64,000 nucleotides of DNA. Origin: Halapricum desulfuricans (GTDB taxonomy: Archaea; Halobacteriota; Halobacteria; Halobacteriales; Haloarculaceae). Below, one piece after another: positions 45,772 through 54,372 of the stretch; within the stretch, counting starts at the first letter, position 1, and each line of letters begins with the position of its first letter. The notes under the pieces are model-generated. The model saw only the letters and a list, made by a program, of their open reading frames with translations. It ran no database searches and had not been told where the DNA came from. The stretch covers positions 434,001 through 498,000 of the forward strand of contig NZ_CP064788.1 in assembly GCF_017094525.1 (NCBI RefSeq), written 5' to 3'. The translations under genes were made by a program, and so were the position numbers.

Positions 45772-46968
45772 GTGTCGACAAACGCCGCACCAACTGGATG
45801 TATCGCACCAACCAATGATTCTCTTTCGGTTCTGTTTCTCCGTGAACCGCGGTGTCCTGAGTGTGGTGCAGCCGATATTGCGAAGAATGGTACCTACGAG
45901 CGGCACCCGCACGGCCGCCAGGGCGTGCGGGTGCAGCGATACTGCTGTGAGCTCTGTGGTTCGTTCTCACCGAGCCATCCGTCGGTCAAAGATGACCACC
46001 GCTATCCACGAGCAGTCACACAACTCGCTGACGCCATCGATGCCTTCGCCGATGCCTCCTTGGAAGCTATCCAAGACATCCTCACCGTTCACTACGGTGT
46101 TCGCCCTGCTGACCAGCAAATCCACAACTGGCAGACCGAACCGACGGCGGAGATCGTCGAGAACGATCTCCCCGTCTATTCCGGCGTCTACACCTACGAC
46201 GAACAGTATCTCACGATCAACGGCAACCGCGCGTATCGACTTACCGTCTACGACGAGTTGATGCGTGCGCCGGTCGCCGAGGCAATCGTCCGTGAGTGCA
46301 CCAAAGAGACCGTCCGGACGTTTCTCACAACCGCACTTGCGGAGAAACCTACCGCCGTCATCACGACTGACGGACGCTCAGACTACCCAGAAATCGTCGA
46401 AGACGATCTCGACGCATTCCACCACCGCTGTCGCTTCCACTTCATCAAAAACGGGGAGAAGAAGCTTCGAAGAACCGTTTTCCAGAGTGTTCGGTACTCT
46501 GACACGGAGAAGTTACGCGGTGCGATCGTCTGGAGCGAGTTCAAGAGCGTCTTCGCCGCGCCGTCGTACGAGACCGGTCTCCGTCGGTTCGAGGCGGTGC
46601 TCGACAAGATCGAGCACCTGCCGAGTGAACTCCGGACCTACGTCGAGCAGGTCATGGGGAACTTCGACCGATTCGCCGTCCATCTCCGTGATGAAGCAGT
46701 CCCGAGCACGACAAACAACCTCGAACGCTACTACGGACACACGAAACCGACGCGCATCAAGCGTCGGTTTCGCTCACTCCAGCACGCACGGGCGTTTCTG
46801 AAACGGCAGATGCGCGTGCGTACGATCAAACAGGGGCTGATCTCACGGGAACGGTCACTCTCGCTGGGGCGAGAGTTGTTCCCGTCGCTGTCACGGGAGC
46901 AACTCGAACCGCTGTTTACGGACGCCAAACAGCGCTATCTCTCTTGGCGTGATCGTGACGTAGATTGA
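45772..46968 (+). CDS. DDE transposase with N-terminal zinc ribbon
   Basis: 398 residues from GTG 45772. The N-terminal zinc ribbon is CPECG near 28 and CELCG near 60, followed by a helical HTH-like domain (ASLEAIQDILTVHYGVRPA). The catalytic core has candidate acids in YTYDEQYLTI (Asp near 143), ITTDGRSDYPE (near 207) and TTNNLERYYGH (Glu near 320), a DDE pattern. The IS family is not assigned; it is neither IS6 nor IS200. I could not find matching terminal inverted repeats. It may be intact. Confidence 0.8.
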   Translation: MSTNAAPTGCIAPTNDSLSVLFLREPRCPECGAADIAKNGTYERHPHGRQGVRVQRYCCELCGSFSPSHPSVKDDHRYPRAVTQLADAIDAFADASLEAIQDILTVHYGVRPADQQIHNWQTEPTAEIVENDLPVYSGVYTYDEQYLTINGNRAYRLTVYDELMRAPVAEAIVRECTKETVRTFLTTALAEKPTAVITTDGRSDYPEIVEDDLDAFHHRCRFHFIKNGEKKLRRTVFQSVRYSDTEKLRGAIVWSEFKSVFAAPSYETGLRRFEAVLDKIEHLPSELRTYVEQVMGNFDRFAVHLRDEAVPSTTNNLERYYGHTKPTRIKRRFRSLQHARAFLKRQMRVRTIKQGLISRERSLSLGRELFPSLSREQLEPLFTDAKQRYLSWRDRDVD

Positions 46969-46977
46969 CGAGAGAGC

Positions 46978-47015
46978 GACAGCGCTGGCCGCCCTACCGG
47001 AGCGGCAGCGCTGTC
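46978..47015 (+). terminator. Strong stem-loop after the DDE transposase
   Basis: GACAGCGCT (46978-46986) pairs with AGCGCTGTC (47007-47015), and inner GGCCGC/GCGGC bases extend the stem. It starts 10 nt after the transposase stop. It may be a terminator or one end of the element. 47016-47143 holds nothing else that I can identify. Confidence 0.5.
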
Positions 47016-47143
47016 ATCCTCTGTTTGTCTCGCCGTGAGACTATCAGAAGAAATCTCAGTCTTGTCTCCTCCTAAATTCATTCTGTCACGTCTCCCGCAG
47101 CGGAATCACTTCATTATCGTATCCTGAGAGAAAAGACGACGAG

Positions 47144-47590
47144 CTATACGCAATCACACTTCACTTGGATGGGGCCGAGCTTGGCTGTGCTACCGAATAG
47201 GGTGTGAAGCTCGAATACTGTAATGCTGAATGTGTAAATCCATGTAAGTCCAATAACGGCGATTGAGATAGTGAATACTGAAATCACTTCATCAAACTTC
47301 CCGACACGGTTCAGTTCTTTGATTGCTGGATTCCCATCTCTGAACCCGAACGTGTAGATGATTGCTAATACCGGGAATAGTAGACCAAGGATTGTCGTGA
47401 TTGTTCGGTTTACTGCATCGATATTCTCCAACGCTATGAGCGGGATTCCTACGAAGTATAGCCCTACAGAAGCCGCTACAGAGAGAACTATTGCATACAA
47501 CGTATCTCGCTTTAGGTCACCGACTGGGCCAGACGCCATGAAATCGCGCTTTGTCAGTATCGCGGGACCGAATTCCTGGAATTTTTTCAT
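47144..47590 (-). CDS. Small membrane protein (three TM), second gene of a two-gene operon
   Basis: 148 residues. Three strong TM segments lie near 31-52 (LYAIVLSVAASVGLYFVGIPL), 63-83 (TITTILGLLFPVLAIIYTFGF in parts) and 102-125 (ISVFTISIAVIGLTWIYTFS). The N-terminal 28 residues are cytoplasmic-like and basic (MKKFQEFGPAILTKRDF). No enzyme motif. Its start is 2 nt beyond the stop of the upstream 296-aa gene. The pairing of soluble protein with membrane protein, next to a transposase in an accessory island, resembles sensor-effector defence pairs, but this is inference. Confidence 0.72.
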   Translation of the reverse strand: MKKFQEFGPAILTKRDFMASGPVGDLKRDTLYAIVLSVAASVGLYFVGIPLIALENIDAVNRTITTILGLLFPVLAIIYTFGFRDGNPAIKELNRVGKFDEVISVFTISIAVIGLTWIYTFSITVFELHTLFGSTAKLGPIQVKCDCV

Positions 47591-47592
47591 CG

Positions 47593-48483
47593 TTACAGAC
47601 GGTCACAGAGTTCCTGTCCCAAGTTTTGGTCGAACAGTTCGTAGCCGGTCGTGTCGATTTCCTCTTTCTTGACGATGTCTGCGAGGTTATCCTCAACTTC
47701 TTCCTCATCCGACTCTACGCCCTCGATACGGAAAGTGTGCATGATTCTGGGGAAATCTATCTTGGTAATTGATTCCTCCGCAGTATCCGCATCGATGCCT
47801 AACAGCGAACTGAAGTGGCTGACAAACTCATCAACCCGTGATTCCTCGGCCTCCTTATCTTGATGAAGGCTCGCCTCAAATTTCAGCCTATAACTATCGT
47901 CAATTAGTGTCCGAATTGCTTGGTCAGTGTCCAGTTCAGAGTATGTTTGTGGGTTTTTCTTGAAACTGATTTCGACCTTTTTGAGATTGCTATCGAGTAG
48001 CCGGGTGAGTTTTTCATCATCAATATCTCTAACGTCAGTCTCGTGCTCAATATCATACTCTTCATCGCACTCAATATGCTCGTCCAGATAATCTTTGATG
48101 ACACCTATCCCCGGTGTTTGGAACCCGACTTCGATTAACAAATCTATTTTCCCGCTGGTAGTCTGCGTGGCAAAATTGACATAATCGAAGTCCATATCGC
48201 CAGCCTCTCCCTCATCTTCGGTGGCCTCTGATAAACGGACTATTTCGTCCTCATGGGTAAGTCTGACAAAATCGTCTTCGTCTTTTGTCCGGATTATAAC
48301 ACCGTGGTGTTGGTTAGTTCCCATGCCTCGAAACTGTGTACGGTAGTTCCTATCCTCGCCATTGGAGATTTGATAAATATCGGACGAGAAAACGTCGTCA
48401 ATAAGCATGTCCCCGGGATTGAGTCTTCTACCGTCTTCCCCTTCGAACCAGACGTTGTAGTGGTAGAATTTCGTGAGGCTCAT
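47593..48483 (-). CDS. Soluble protein of unknown function, first gene of a two-gene operon
   Basis: 296 residues, MSLTKFYHYNVWFEGEDGRR. The N-terminal half is beta-rich (NPGDMLIDDVFSSDIYQISN, THEDEIVRLSE), ending in KIDLLIEVGFQTPG. The C-terminal half is helical and charged (LDSNLKKVEISFKKNPQTYS), with LTDxxYRLKFEASL-type sequence near 190. No nuclease, ATPase or protease motif is visible. Tight spacing (2 nt) with the three-TM gene downstream means they act together. AT-richer than core genes. Kiwa-like pairs (KwaA membrane, KwaB soluble) are an architectural analogue only. Confidence 0.75.
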   Translation of the reverse strand: MSLTKFYHYNVWFEGEDGRRLNPGDMLIDDVFSSDIYQISNGEDRNYRTQFRGMGTNQHHGVIIRTKDEDDFVRLTHEDEIVRLSEATEDEGEAGDMDFDYVNFATQTTSGKIDLLIEVGFQTPGIGVIKDYLDEHIECDEEYDIEHETDVRDIDDEKLTRLLDSNLKKVEISFKKNPQTYSELDTDQAIRTLIDDSYRLKFEASLHQDKEAEESRVDEFVSHFSSLLGIDADTAEESITKIDFPRIMHTFRIEGVESDEEEVEDNLADIVKKEEIDTTGYELFDQNLGQELCDRL

Positions 48484-48645
48484 TGACAGGCTTTCCTCAG
48501 CCGTTCATTGTAAATCTTGGCGTCATATTTTTGATTATTAGATGAGAGTTAGCGTCTCAACTGTGGACACCACATCTGCACACTTCTGGGACGTGAACAC
48601 CCACGACTGACTCCGGTGAATTAATAGAAACTATTACTCAACCAA

Positions 48646-50454
48646 CTACTTCCCCCAGAAGGGGTCGCGCTCGCGATGGGTATCGAGATACTGCTTGAGG
48701 ACTTCCCGCTCGCCGGAGGTAATCTCCTCGCGGAGTTCCTGCTCGAGGATCTTGGCGTGTTTTTCCGGGATCTCGACCCACAGGCGTTCGCCCTCCTCGA
48801 TCTGTCGGCCGACGGTCGGCCCGTCGATCGAGACGGCGACGCGATCGCCGCGGGCCGCCTCGTCGACGTCCTCGCCCTCGTCCTGGATCGTCTTGAGGTG
48901 GCCGACGCGCTCGAACTCGCCGTCCGAAAAGCGACCGACAGCGACGTTTCGACGCAGTTTCCCGCCCAGCACTTCGATCCCGACCACGGCGGGGTCCGAC
49001 TGGCGGAACGTGTGATCGGGCAGGATCTCGAACCGCGCGGGCCGGGTGATGTTCTCGAGGATCTGGTCCTGCTGGGCCTCCTCGATAGCCGTGACGTGCT
49101 CGTCGTAGTCCTCGACGAGCTGGTAGATGACGTCGTCCTCGAAGATGTCGACGTCCTCCTGCTCGGCGAGCCGACGCGCGTCCTCAAGGACGTCCACGCC
49201 GAAGGCCAGGACCGCCTGGTGTTTCGGGTCGTCGGCGGTCGCGGCCATCCGGATATCGCGGGGCGCGACGTCGCCGACCTCGGCGTGCATGATCGGGATC
49301 TCCTCCTCTTCGAGCGTGCCGGAGATCGCCTCCAGCGAGCCCAGCGTGTCGGCCTTGACGGTGACGCCCTCCTCGTCGGTCCCGACCTCGAGATCGGCCA
49401 GTTCCGCCTGGACCTCCTCGATGACGGCCTCGAGGTCGCGGTCGCGGACCACTCTGATCGGCGCGCCGGCCATCGCGTCGTCCAGGTCGGGGGCGGCGAT
49501 CTTGATCCCGTCGGCGGCCGCGACCGCCTCGACCGTGTCGAACTGCTTCTCGGTGCGGATCTCCGAGAGGGGTTTGGGCTTGAGCAGCGCCCGCACCTCC
49601 GTGACGATCGGCTCGTTGACGCCGCCGACGACGATCCGGTCGTCCTCGCGGACGGTGCCGTCGTAGACGATCGCGTCCAGGGTCGTCCCGAACCCGCGCT
49701 CCTCGGTCACTTCGAGGACCGTCCCCGCGCCCCGACCGCCCACGTCGATCGACATCTCTTCTTTGAGATAGCGCTGAGACAGCCCCATCAGCACGGTGAG
49801 CAGGTCCGGAATCCCCTCCCCGGTCATCGCCGAGAGGGGGACGACGCCGATGTTGTTCTGGAAGTTCTGGACGCGCCAGTACATGTCCGCGGAGAAGCCC
49901 TCGTCGCTGAGTTCGCCGATGATCTCGTAGAGCCGTTCGTTGAGGTCCGATTCGACGCGGTCGGACTGGCGGTCGATCGCGGTCTGGATCGGCTCGGTCC
50001 CGTCGGGGTTCCAGCCTGGCAGCGTGTCGACCTTGTTGGCGGCGACGACGAACGGTGTCTGGGTGCGCTTGAGGATGTCAAGCGCCTCGATAGTCTGGGG
50101 CTGGAAGCCGTCGGTGACGTCGACGACGACGATGGCGATGTCGGCCAGCGCGCCGCCGCGGGAGCGCAGCGTCGAGAAGGAGTGGTGGCCGGGCGTGTCG
50201 ATGAACAGCAGACCGGGCAGGTCGAAGTCCTCGGGATCGACCAGCGACCCCGCGATGTCGCCGATCACGTCCAGCGGGACGGCCGTCGAGCCGATGTGCT
50301 GGGTGATCGCCCCGGCCTCGCCCTCCGTGACGGCCGACCCGCGGATCGTATCGAGCAGGGTCGTCTTGCCGTGGTCGACGTGTCCCAGTACGGCGACGAT
50401 CGGTGTGCGTAACTGTCCCGCGGTCGGTTCGGCGCTGGCGTCAGAATCAGACAT
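48646..50454 (-). CDS. infB: Translation initiation factor aIF5B (IF-2)
   Basis: 602 residues from the ATG at 50454 ([20 protein letters not shown]). GTPase motifs are G1 [14 protein letters not shown] (residues 22-35), G2 [11 protein letters not shown]3 [12 protein letters not shown] and G4 VVAANKVD near 135. Later domains include [21 protein letters not shown] and the C-terminal beta barrel. No long N-terminal bacterial extension is present, as expected for archaea. It promotes subunit joining and Met-tRNAi binding. Divergent from the PRC-barrel/nob1 operon, sharing a 130-bp promoter region. Confidence 0.96.
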   Translation of the reverse strand: MSDSDASAEPTAGQLRTPIVAVLGHVDHGKTTLLDTIRGSAVTEGEAGAITQHIGSTAVPLDVIGDIAGSLVDPEDFDLPGLLFIDTPGHHSFSTLRSRGGALADIAIVVVDVTDGFQPQTIEALDILKRTQTPFVVAANKVDTLPGWNPDGTEPIQTAIDRQSDRVESDLNERLYEIIGELSDEGFSADMYWRVQNFQNNIGVVPLSAMTGEGIPDLLTVLMGLSQRYLKEEMSIDVGGRGAGTVLEVTEERGFGTTLDAIVYDGTVREDDRIVVGGVNEPIVTEVRALLKPKPLSEIRTEKQFDTVEAVAAADGIKIAAPDLDDAMAGAPIRVVRDRDLEAVIEEVQAELADLEVGTDEEGVTVKADTLGSLEAISGTLEEEEIPIMHAEVGDVAPRDIRMAATADDPKHQAVLAFGVDVLEDARRLAEQEDVDIFEDDVIYQLVEDYDEHVTAIEEAQQDQILENITRPARFEILPDHTFRQSDPAVVGIEVLGGKLRRNVAVGRFSDGEFERVGHLKTIQDEGEDVDEAARGDRVAVSIDGPTVGRQIEEGERLWVEIPEKHAKILEQELREEITSGEREVLKQYLDTHRERDPFWGK

Positions 50455-50586
50455 ACGTACCACTCTCGAGCGACTGTTATCGAAATCCAGTCGAGCGGCG
50501 CATTTAAGTGCGTCGTCTGGGGGACGGGCGGTCGTTGCCGAACGCGGCCCGTGGCGTTTATGTAATCAGACTCGGTAAGAGCCTAC

Positions 50587-50826
50587 ATGGCCGACATACT
50601 CGCCGAGAACCTCTCGGGCAAAGCTGTCATGGGAACGGACGGAGCAGAACTGGGAATGCTGTACAACATCACGATGGATCTGGAGTCGGGTCGACTGTCG
50701 GATCTGATCATCGACCCCGACGAGCAGGTCAGAGACGTCGAGTTCGACCGCGACGAACAGGGTCGGCTCCTGGTACCGGTCGGTCGCGTCCAGGCCGTCA
50801 AGGATCACGTCATCATCGATCGCTAA
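50587..50826 (+). CDS. PRC-barrel domain protein
   Basis: 79 residues forming one PRC barrel: ADILAENLSGKAVMGTDGAE, LGMLYNITMDLESGRLSDLI, and the last strands FDRDEQGRLLVPVGRVQAVK. Haloarchaea keep this gene directly before nob1, and the stop and next start are adjacent with no gap (TAA then ATG). PRC barrels in RimM act in ribosome maturation, so a role with Nob1 in 16S rRNA processing is plausible. Confidence 0.88.
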   Translation: MADILAENLSGKAVMGTDGAELGMLYNITMDLESGRLSDLIIDPDEQVRDVEFDRDEQGRLLVPVGRVQAVKDHVIIDR

Positions 50827-51288
50827 ATGTACGTCCTCGATTCGTCGGCGTTTATCAACGAGTACCACACGGACGCCGAGATCGCGACGATCCCGCTCGT
50901 CCGAGAGGAGCTGACCGACGAGAGCGCCTACCGGTTCGACGCGCTCGAAGGGTCGGGGATGCATCTGCACATCCCCGACAGCGAAACCGTCGAGCGCGTC
51001 GAGCGAGCCGCTCGCGAGACTGGCGACCTCGAGACACTTTCCCGGACGGACATCCGGCTCGTCGCCGCGACCTTCGAACTCGACGGGACGCTCGTCACCG
51101 ACGACTACGCGATGCAGAACGTCGCCGACAAACTCGAAGTCGCCGTCGAGGTCATCGCCCAGGAGGGTATCGACGAGCAACGCGAGTGGCGATTCCAGTG
51201 TCAGGGCTGTGGTCGGGAGTTCGACGAGAACCACGACCGCTGCCCGATCTGTGGCAGCAACCTGTCGCGGAAGAACCCCGCCAGTTAG
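50827..51288 (+). CDS. nob1: Endoribonuclease Nob1 (PIN plus zinc ribbon)
   Basis: 153 residues. Cleaves the 3' end of 16S pre-rRNA. PIN domain 1-105: Asp5 in MYVLDSSAFINEY, Glu in ELTDESAYRF, Asp in SRTDIRLVAAT and Asp in LVTDDYAMQN. Zinc ribbon 118-150: CQGCG and CPICG. A family-typical KNPAS end follows. Cotranscribed with the PRC-barrel gene, spaced 0 nt. Confidence 0.93.
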   Translation: MYVLDSSAFINEYHTDAEIATIPLVREELTDESAYRFDALEGSGMHLHIPDSETVERVERAARETGDLETLSRTDIRLVAATFELDGTLVTDDYAMQNVADKLEVAVEVIAQEGIDEQREWRFQCQGCGREFDENHDRCPICGSNLSRKNPAS

Positions 51289-51374
51289 CACGACATCCGG
51301 AAACGCAAATGCCGACCGACGTGCTGCGATCCGCCAGTCACAAGTCTGCTCGCGGCGGGCGGTCGAACGCCCGA

Positions 51375-51530
51375 TCAGACTGTCTCGATGCCCTTTGATT
51401 CGACCGCATCGAGGCCGATGTCGAGCAACTGTCGCAACACCTCTTCCTCGGTGAGGTCGTTCTCGTGTGCCAGTCGTTCGACCGCCCGCGATAGATCGTC
51501 GTCACAGACGACAGTGTACCGGGTCGGCAT
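51375..51530 (-). CDS. Ribbon-helix-helix regulator, 51 aa
   Basis: MPTRYTVVCDDDLSRAVERL then AHENDLTEEEVLRQLLDIGL DAVESKG in sequence: a beta strand (RYTVVCDD) followed by two helices, the CopG/Arc RHH pattern. The start is the ATG at 51530, because a near-perfect palindrome and an AATAAA/TTTATT TATA box lie directly upstream. Probably autoregulatory. Its targets are unknown and no toxin gene is directly adjacent. Confidence 0.75.
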   Translation of the reverse strand: MPTRYTVVCDDDLSRAVERLAHENDLTEEEVLRQLLDIGLDAVESKGIETV

Positions 51531-51532
51531 AC

Positions 51533-51555
51533 TGTGTGGTAAGACTACCCACACA
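51533..51555 (-). promoter_or_regulatory. Palindromic operator of the RHH gene
   Basis: TGTGTGGTA (51533-51541) and TACCCACACA (51546-51555) form a near-perfect inverted repeat. It sits 2 nt upstream of the RHH ATG and overlaps the TATA-like TTTATT (51554-51560, reverse strand). This is the expected position for autorepression of a leaderless transcript. Confidence 0.6.
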
Positions 51556-51655
51556 ATAAACACCCGTCAGACGAACGTCCGACCGGGGGAGGCAGTGACC
51601 GTCGACAATCAGTTCCTGTCCGATCGCTCGGACGGGGGCGTTTCGAGCGGGCGCG

Positions 51656-51937
51656 TCACGCTCCGTCGTCGACTTCGACCTCGAAATCGTCGAGCGTTTT
51701 GCCCTGTCGGACGAGCTTCTCCGCGACGACGAGTTTCTCCATGCGACCGAGTCGCCCCCAGTCGAGTTCCGCCGGGGGCGACTCCTCGAACGCTTCGTAC
51801 TGTTCGAGGACCCCTCCGTGAACGAACCGCGCGAACTCGCCGCAGTTCGGACACCGGATCGAGAAGTGAGAGACGTCGTACTCGCGGGTCAGCGTGTGAT
51901 CGAGACAGTTCGTACAGCGATAGGTGACGGTCGGCAC
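51656..51937 (-). CDS. Zinc-ribbon haloarchaeal protein
   Basis: 93 residues from the GTG at 51937 (MPTVTYRCTNCLDHTLTREY). Four-Cys zinc ribbon: CTNC near 8 and CPNC near 29 with SHFSIRCPNCGEFARFVHGG. The C-terminal part is helical (LGRMEKLVVAEKLVRQGKTL) and acidic (DDFEVEVDDGA). Possibly nucleic-acid-binding. The function is unknown. It is followed on the other side by thiD-thiN on the same strand. Confidence 0.78.
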   Translation of the reverse strand: MPTVTYRCTNCLDHTLTREYDVSHFSIRCPNCGEFARFVHGGVLEQYEAFEESPPAELDWGRLGRMEKLVVAEKLVRQGKTLDDFEVEVDDGA

Positions 51938-52014
51938 TGATCGTGGTACGTACCGCAGACGTTTGATTCCAGCGGAGGGGACAGCGGCGCGAACCGGACG
52001 GCCGAGAGCAGTGG

Positions 52015-53316
52015 CTATTCGATCGTTTCGGCCAGCGTCACGACGCGTTCCCGCAGCGCGGGCGCGCGTTCGGCGAGGACGATCGTCGAGTCCGTTCGGT
52101 GATCGAGCAGTGCGACCGTCTCCGGGCCGAGCCGTTCCTCGACGCGGCCGGGACCGCCGTTGCGTTCGAGGACGACCGTCTCCCAGCCCAGTTCGTCGAG
52201 CGCCGTCTCGATCCGCGAACCGTTGCGACACCGGCAGGCAAAGGACAGGTCGGGCCGTTCCTCGCGGGCGTTGAGCAGGAGTTCGGCGGTCCGGCCGGAC
52301 GCGCCGAAGCGGACGCCGCGGTTCGGGCGCAGCCCCGACAGCGTCCGGGCGACCCGCCCCTCGACGGCGGCCACCTCGTGTTCGTGCTCGGCGTAGGGCG
52401 TTGCCCCGACCACGTCGAGCCCGGCCGAATCGACGACGGACGTGACGTCCCGGTCGATCAGCGCGGCGACGATCCCCTCGACGGTCTCGGCGGTCCGTTC
52501 GCGGGCGGCCCGGTCGCGCGCCTCGACGGTGTGATGCACCGCGCCCGGGCCTCCGCCGACGTCGAGGTTGTACCGGATCGCCCGCGAGAGCAGGTCGACC
52601 CCCGACTCGACGGCCGCCGTGAGGTCGTCGCCATGGGCCAGCCGCGTCGCGACCGCGCTCGAGAGCGTACAGCCCGAGCCGTGTGTCGCGTTCGTCTCGA
52701 CCCGTGGATGGCGGATCGTCGTCACGTCGTCGGCCGTGACCAGCACGTCGGTCACCTCGGGGATGGGGATGTGGCCGCCCTTGACCAGCGCGGCGTCGGA
52801 ACCGAGTTCCACGAGCTGTTCGCCCACCTCGCGGGCCTCGCCCTCGTTTTTGGGATTGATCCCCGTCAGGACGGCCGCCTCGTCGGCGTTGGGCGTCACG
52901 AGCGTGGACTCGGCGATCAATTCCTCGTAGACCTCTTCGGCGTCGGGTTCGAGCAGCCGGTCCCCGGAGGCGGCGACCATCACCGGATCGACTACGAGGT
53001 TCGGCAGGCGATCGGCGTAATCGACGACCGTCTCGATCACGTCCGCGGTCGCGAGCATCCCCGTCTTGACCGCCGCCACGTCGAAGTCCTCGAGCACGGC
53101 GTCGATCTGCGCCTCGATGTCTTCGATCGGGAGCAGATGCGAACCCCGGACACCCTGTGTGTTCTGTGCGGTGACGCTGGTGATCGCGCTCGTCCCGAAC
53201 GCGCCACCGGCCTCGATCGTCTTGAGATCGGCCTGAATCCCGGCCCCGCCGCCGGAGTCGCTGCCCGCGATCGTCAACACGACTGGCGGCGACACGGGTG
53301 CTTCGTCTCGTGCCAT
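52015..53316 (-). CDS. thiD: Bifunctional HMP/HMP-P kinase with ThiN thiamine-phosphate synthase domain
   Basis: 433 residues from the ATG at 53316 ([20 protein letters not shown]). ThiD domain 1-255: [56 protein letters not shown] and [16 protein letters not shown]. The ThiN domain 265-430: [38 protein letters not shown], then [20 protein letters not shown]. In archaea ThiN replaces bacterial ThiE, condensing HMP-PP with thiazole phosphate. No riboswitch is obvious upstream. Confidence 0.93.
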   Translation of the reverse strand: MARDEAPVSPPVVLTIAGSDSGGGAGIQADLKTIEAGGAFGTSAITSVTAQNTQGVRGSHLLPIEDIEAQIDAVLEDFDVAAVKTGMLATADVIETVVDYADRLPNLVVDPVMVAASGDRLLEPDAEEVYEELIAESTLVTPNADEAAVLTGINPKNEGEAREVGEQLVELGSDAALVKGGHIPIPEVTDVLVTADDVTTIRHPRVETNATHGSGCTLSSAVATRLAHGDDLTAAVESGVDLLSRAIRYNLDVGGGPGAVHHTVEARDRAARERTAETVEGIVAALIDRDVTSVVDSAGLDVVGATPYAEHEHEVAAVEGRVARTLSGLRPNRGVRFGASGRTAELLLNAREERPDLSFACRCRNGSRIETALDELGWETVVLERNGGPGRVEERLGPETVALLDHRTDSTIVLAERAPALRERVVTLAETIE

Positions 53317-53393
53317 ACCTGTCTCTATTCTCGGGCGATACAAAGCGGTGGTGGAACGGTCGGCTTTTCGGTTCGGCGACCGTGTTCGCTCGC

Positions 53394-53495
53394 ATGGAGA
53401 CGTGGGACGACCTCTTCGAGCGCGCCCGGGCCTACGGGACGACGGTCGAGGCGATCCGTGAGGCGCTTGCTGCCCGGCGGGTGGACGATGACTGA
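53394..53495 (+). CDS. 33-aa protein overlapping a PIN-like gene
   Basis: METWDDLFERARAYGTTVEA then IREALAARRVDDD: a single helical, acidic mini-protein. The ATG at 53394 starts the unit that overlaps the next gene start (ATG at 53488) by 8 nt, so translation is coupled. It could be an antitoxin-like or chaperone partner for the PIN-like protein; this is inference from arrangement only. Confidence 0.6.
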   Translation: METWDDLFERARAYGTTVEAIREALAARRVDDD

Positions 53496-53958
53496 CGGAT
53501 CGCCGGCCCGGGTCGTCGCCGACGCGGACGTACTCGCGGCGGACCTGCTCGTCGGTGGCCCGGCCCGCGAGGCGCTCGATCACGTCCGTCGCCACTCCTG
53601 GATGACGCTGCTGGCTAGCGACCCACTTCTCGAGGACACCGAGGCGGTCGTGGCCGAACTCGCCGACCCGGCGCTCGGGGCCGTCCACCGCGAGCGACTG
53701 GCGGCGGCGACGGAGCGCGTCGACCATCCAGCGGACGACCACCCGGCGCTGGCGACGGCCTACCGGGGCGGTGCCGGGCAGTTGCTGAGTTACGACGAGT
53801 CGCTCCGATCGGCGAAGACGGGGATGTCCGTCCAGCCACACGCGAACCTGAGCGTCCGTCCCCCGGACGCGTTCGCCCGCCTGTTCGACCCCGAGAGCCT
53901 CTACGAACTGGTCGAGGGCGACTCGTATCCCGGCCCGGACAGCGATCCGCGCGCGTAG
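53488..53958 (+). CDS. PIN-like haloarchaeal protein
   Basis: 156 residues, MTDGSPARVVADADVLAADL. Acidic residues fall where PIN nucleases keep them: Asp12/Asp14 (VADADVLAADLL), Glu residues in LEDTEAVVAELAD, Asp in DDHPALATAY and Asp in LLSYDESL. Not all are conserved positions that I can check. The end FDPESLYELVEGDSYPGPDS is a family signature. Translationally coupled to the 33-aa gene upstream. Confidence 0.75.
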   Translation: MTDGSPARVVADADVLAADLLVGGPAREALDHVRRHSWMTLLASDPLLEDTEAVVAELADPALGAVHRERLAAATERVDHPADDHPALATAYRGGAGQLLSYDESLRSAKTGMSVQPHANLSVRPPDAFARLFDPESLYELVEGDSYPGPDSDPRA

Positions 53959-54091
53959 CGACCACCTCACGACGGCAAAACGTCTCCTGCCCACAGTACC
54001 AGATCTGATACTGCTGTGGTTCCGTTTCGAGACCGGGGCGCGCTCGGTCAGTCGGTTCGAGAAGGTATTTAGAGGCGGTTCGAGGCGAATG

Positions 54092-54112
54092 CCACGGGGC
54101 TTGACCCCGTGG
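54092..54112 (+). repeat. Orphan IS1341-type end hairpin
   Basis: CCACGGGG-CTTGA-CCCCGTGG. Same build and same CTTGA loop as the hairpin at 54337-54359, with a changed outer stem. It is followed by GATGAAGCCGACAGCTCGTG. No coding tail of tnpB is recognisable upstream, so it is a remnant, or the other end of a small deleted element. Confidence 0.6.
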
Positions 54113-54242
54113 ATGAAGCCGACAGCTCGTGAACCAAATCATTAAGTCGAACTACTTTAAACAGAGAAGTGTGACGGCACCCATCGCGTCTGGCTTAGAG
54201 TCCAAAAACACGGGCGGTCAGACGCTCTGTCGTCATCACCGA

Positions 54243-54359
54243 GTAGGTCAGGGAGGGGCCGAATCCACGCCTGCGGAGACTGCGCTCCCTGTGGATTCCC
54301 TTGTGGAATCTGTAAAGCGCGTCGTGGAAACAGGAAGCCTCGGGGCTTGACCCCGAGGC
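54243..54359 (+). pseudogene. tnpB: tnpB 3' relic with intact end hairpin
   Basis: Reads VGQGGAESTPAETALPVDSL then VESVKRVVETGSLGA-stop (54243-54350), the C-terminal tail of a TnpB; the intact copy at 23.9 kb reads AGRSESTPVQTALP and AKRVVEAGSPG. The stop TGA lies inside the loop of the end hairpin GCCTCGGGG-CTTGA-CCCCGAGGC (54337-54359). Everything upstream of the tail is missing. In TnpB elements this end specifies the guide-RNA scaffold, so a relic may still encode a scaffold. Confidence 0.78.
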
Positions 54360-54372
54360 ACTTCACACAGCC

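Noticed and set aside
45772-46968. Assignment of the DDE transposase to ISH6 or ISL3
   Set aside because: The N-terminus and catalytic spacing do not match what I know of either family, and no terminal repeats were found to decide.
47144-48483. Kiwa defence system
   Set aside because: The membrane-plus-soluble pairing is similar, but KwaA has four TM segments, gene order differs and no DUF4868 motif could be recognised. Left as an unknown module.
48676-50412. Plus-strand frame of 578 codons opposite aIF5B
   Set aside because: Antisense to a clear aIF5B gene, composed mainly of Val/Asp/Leu/Arg. It is a GC-driven shadow frame.
52099-53487. Long plus-strand extension upstream of the PIN-like gene
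   Set aside because: The frame continues only because it is opposite ThiD-ThiN. The ATG at 53488, coupled to the 33-aa gene, is the sensible start.
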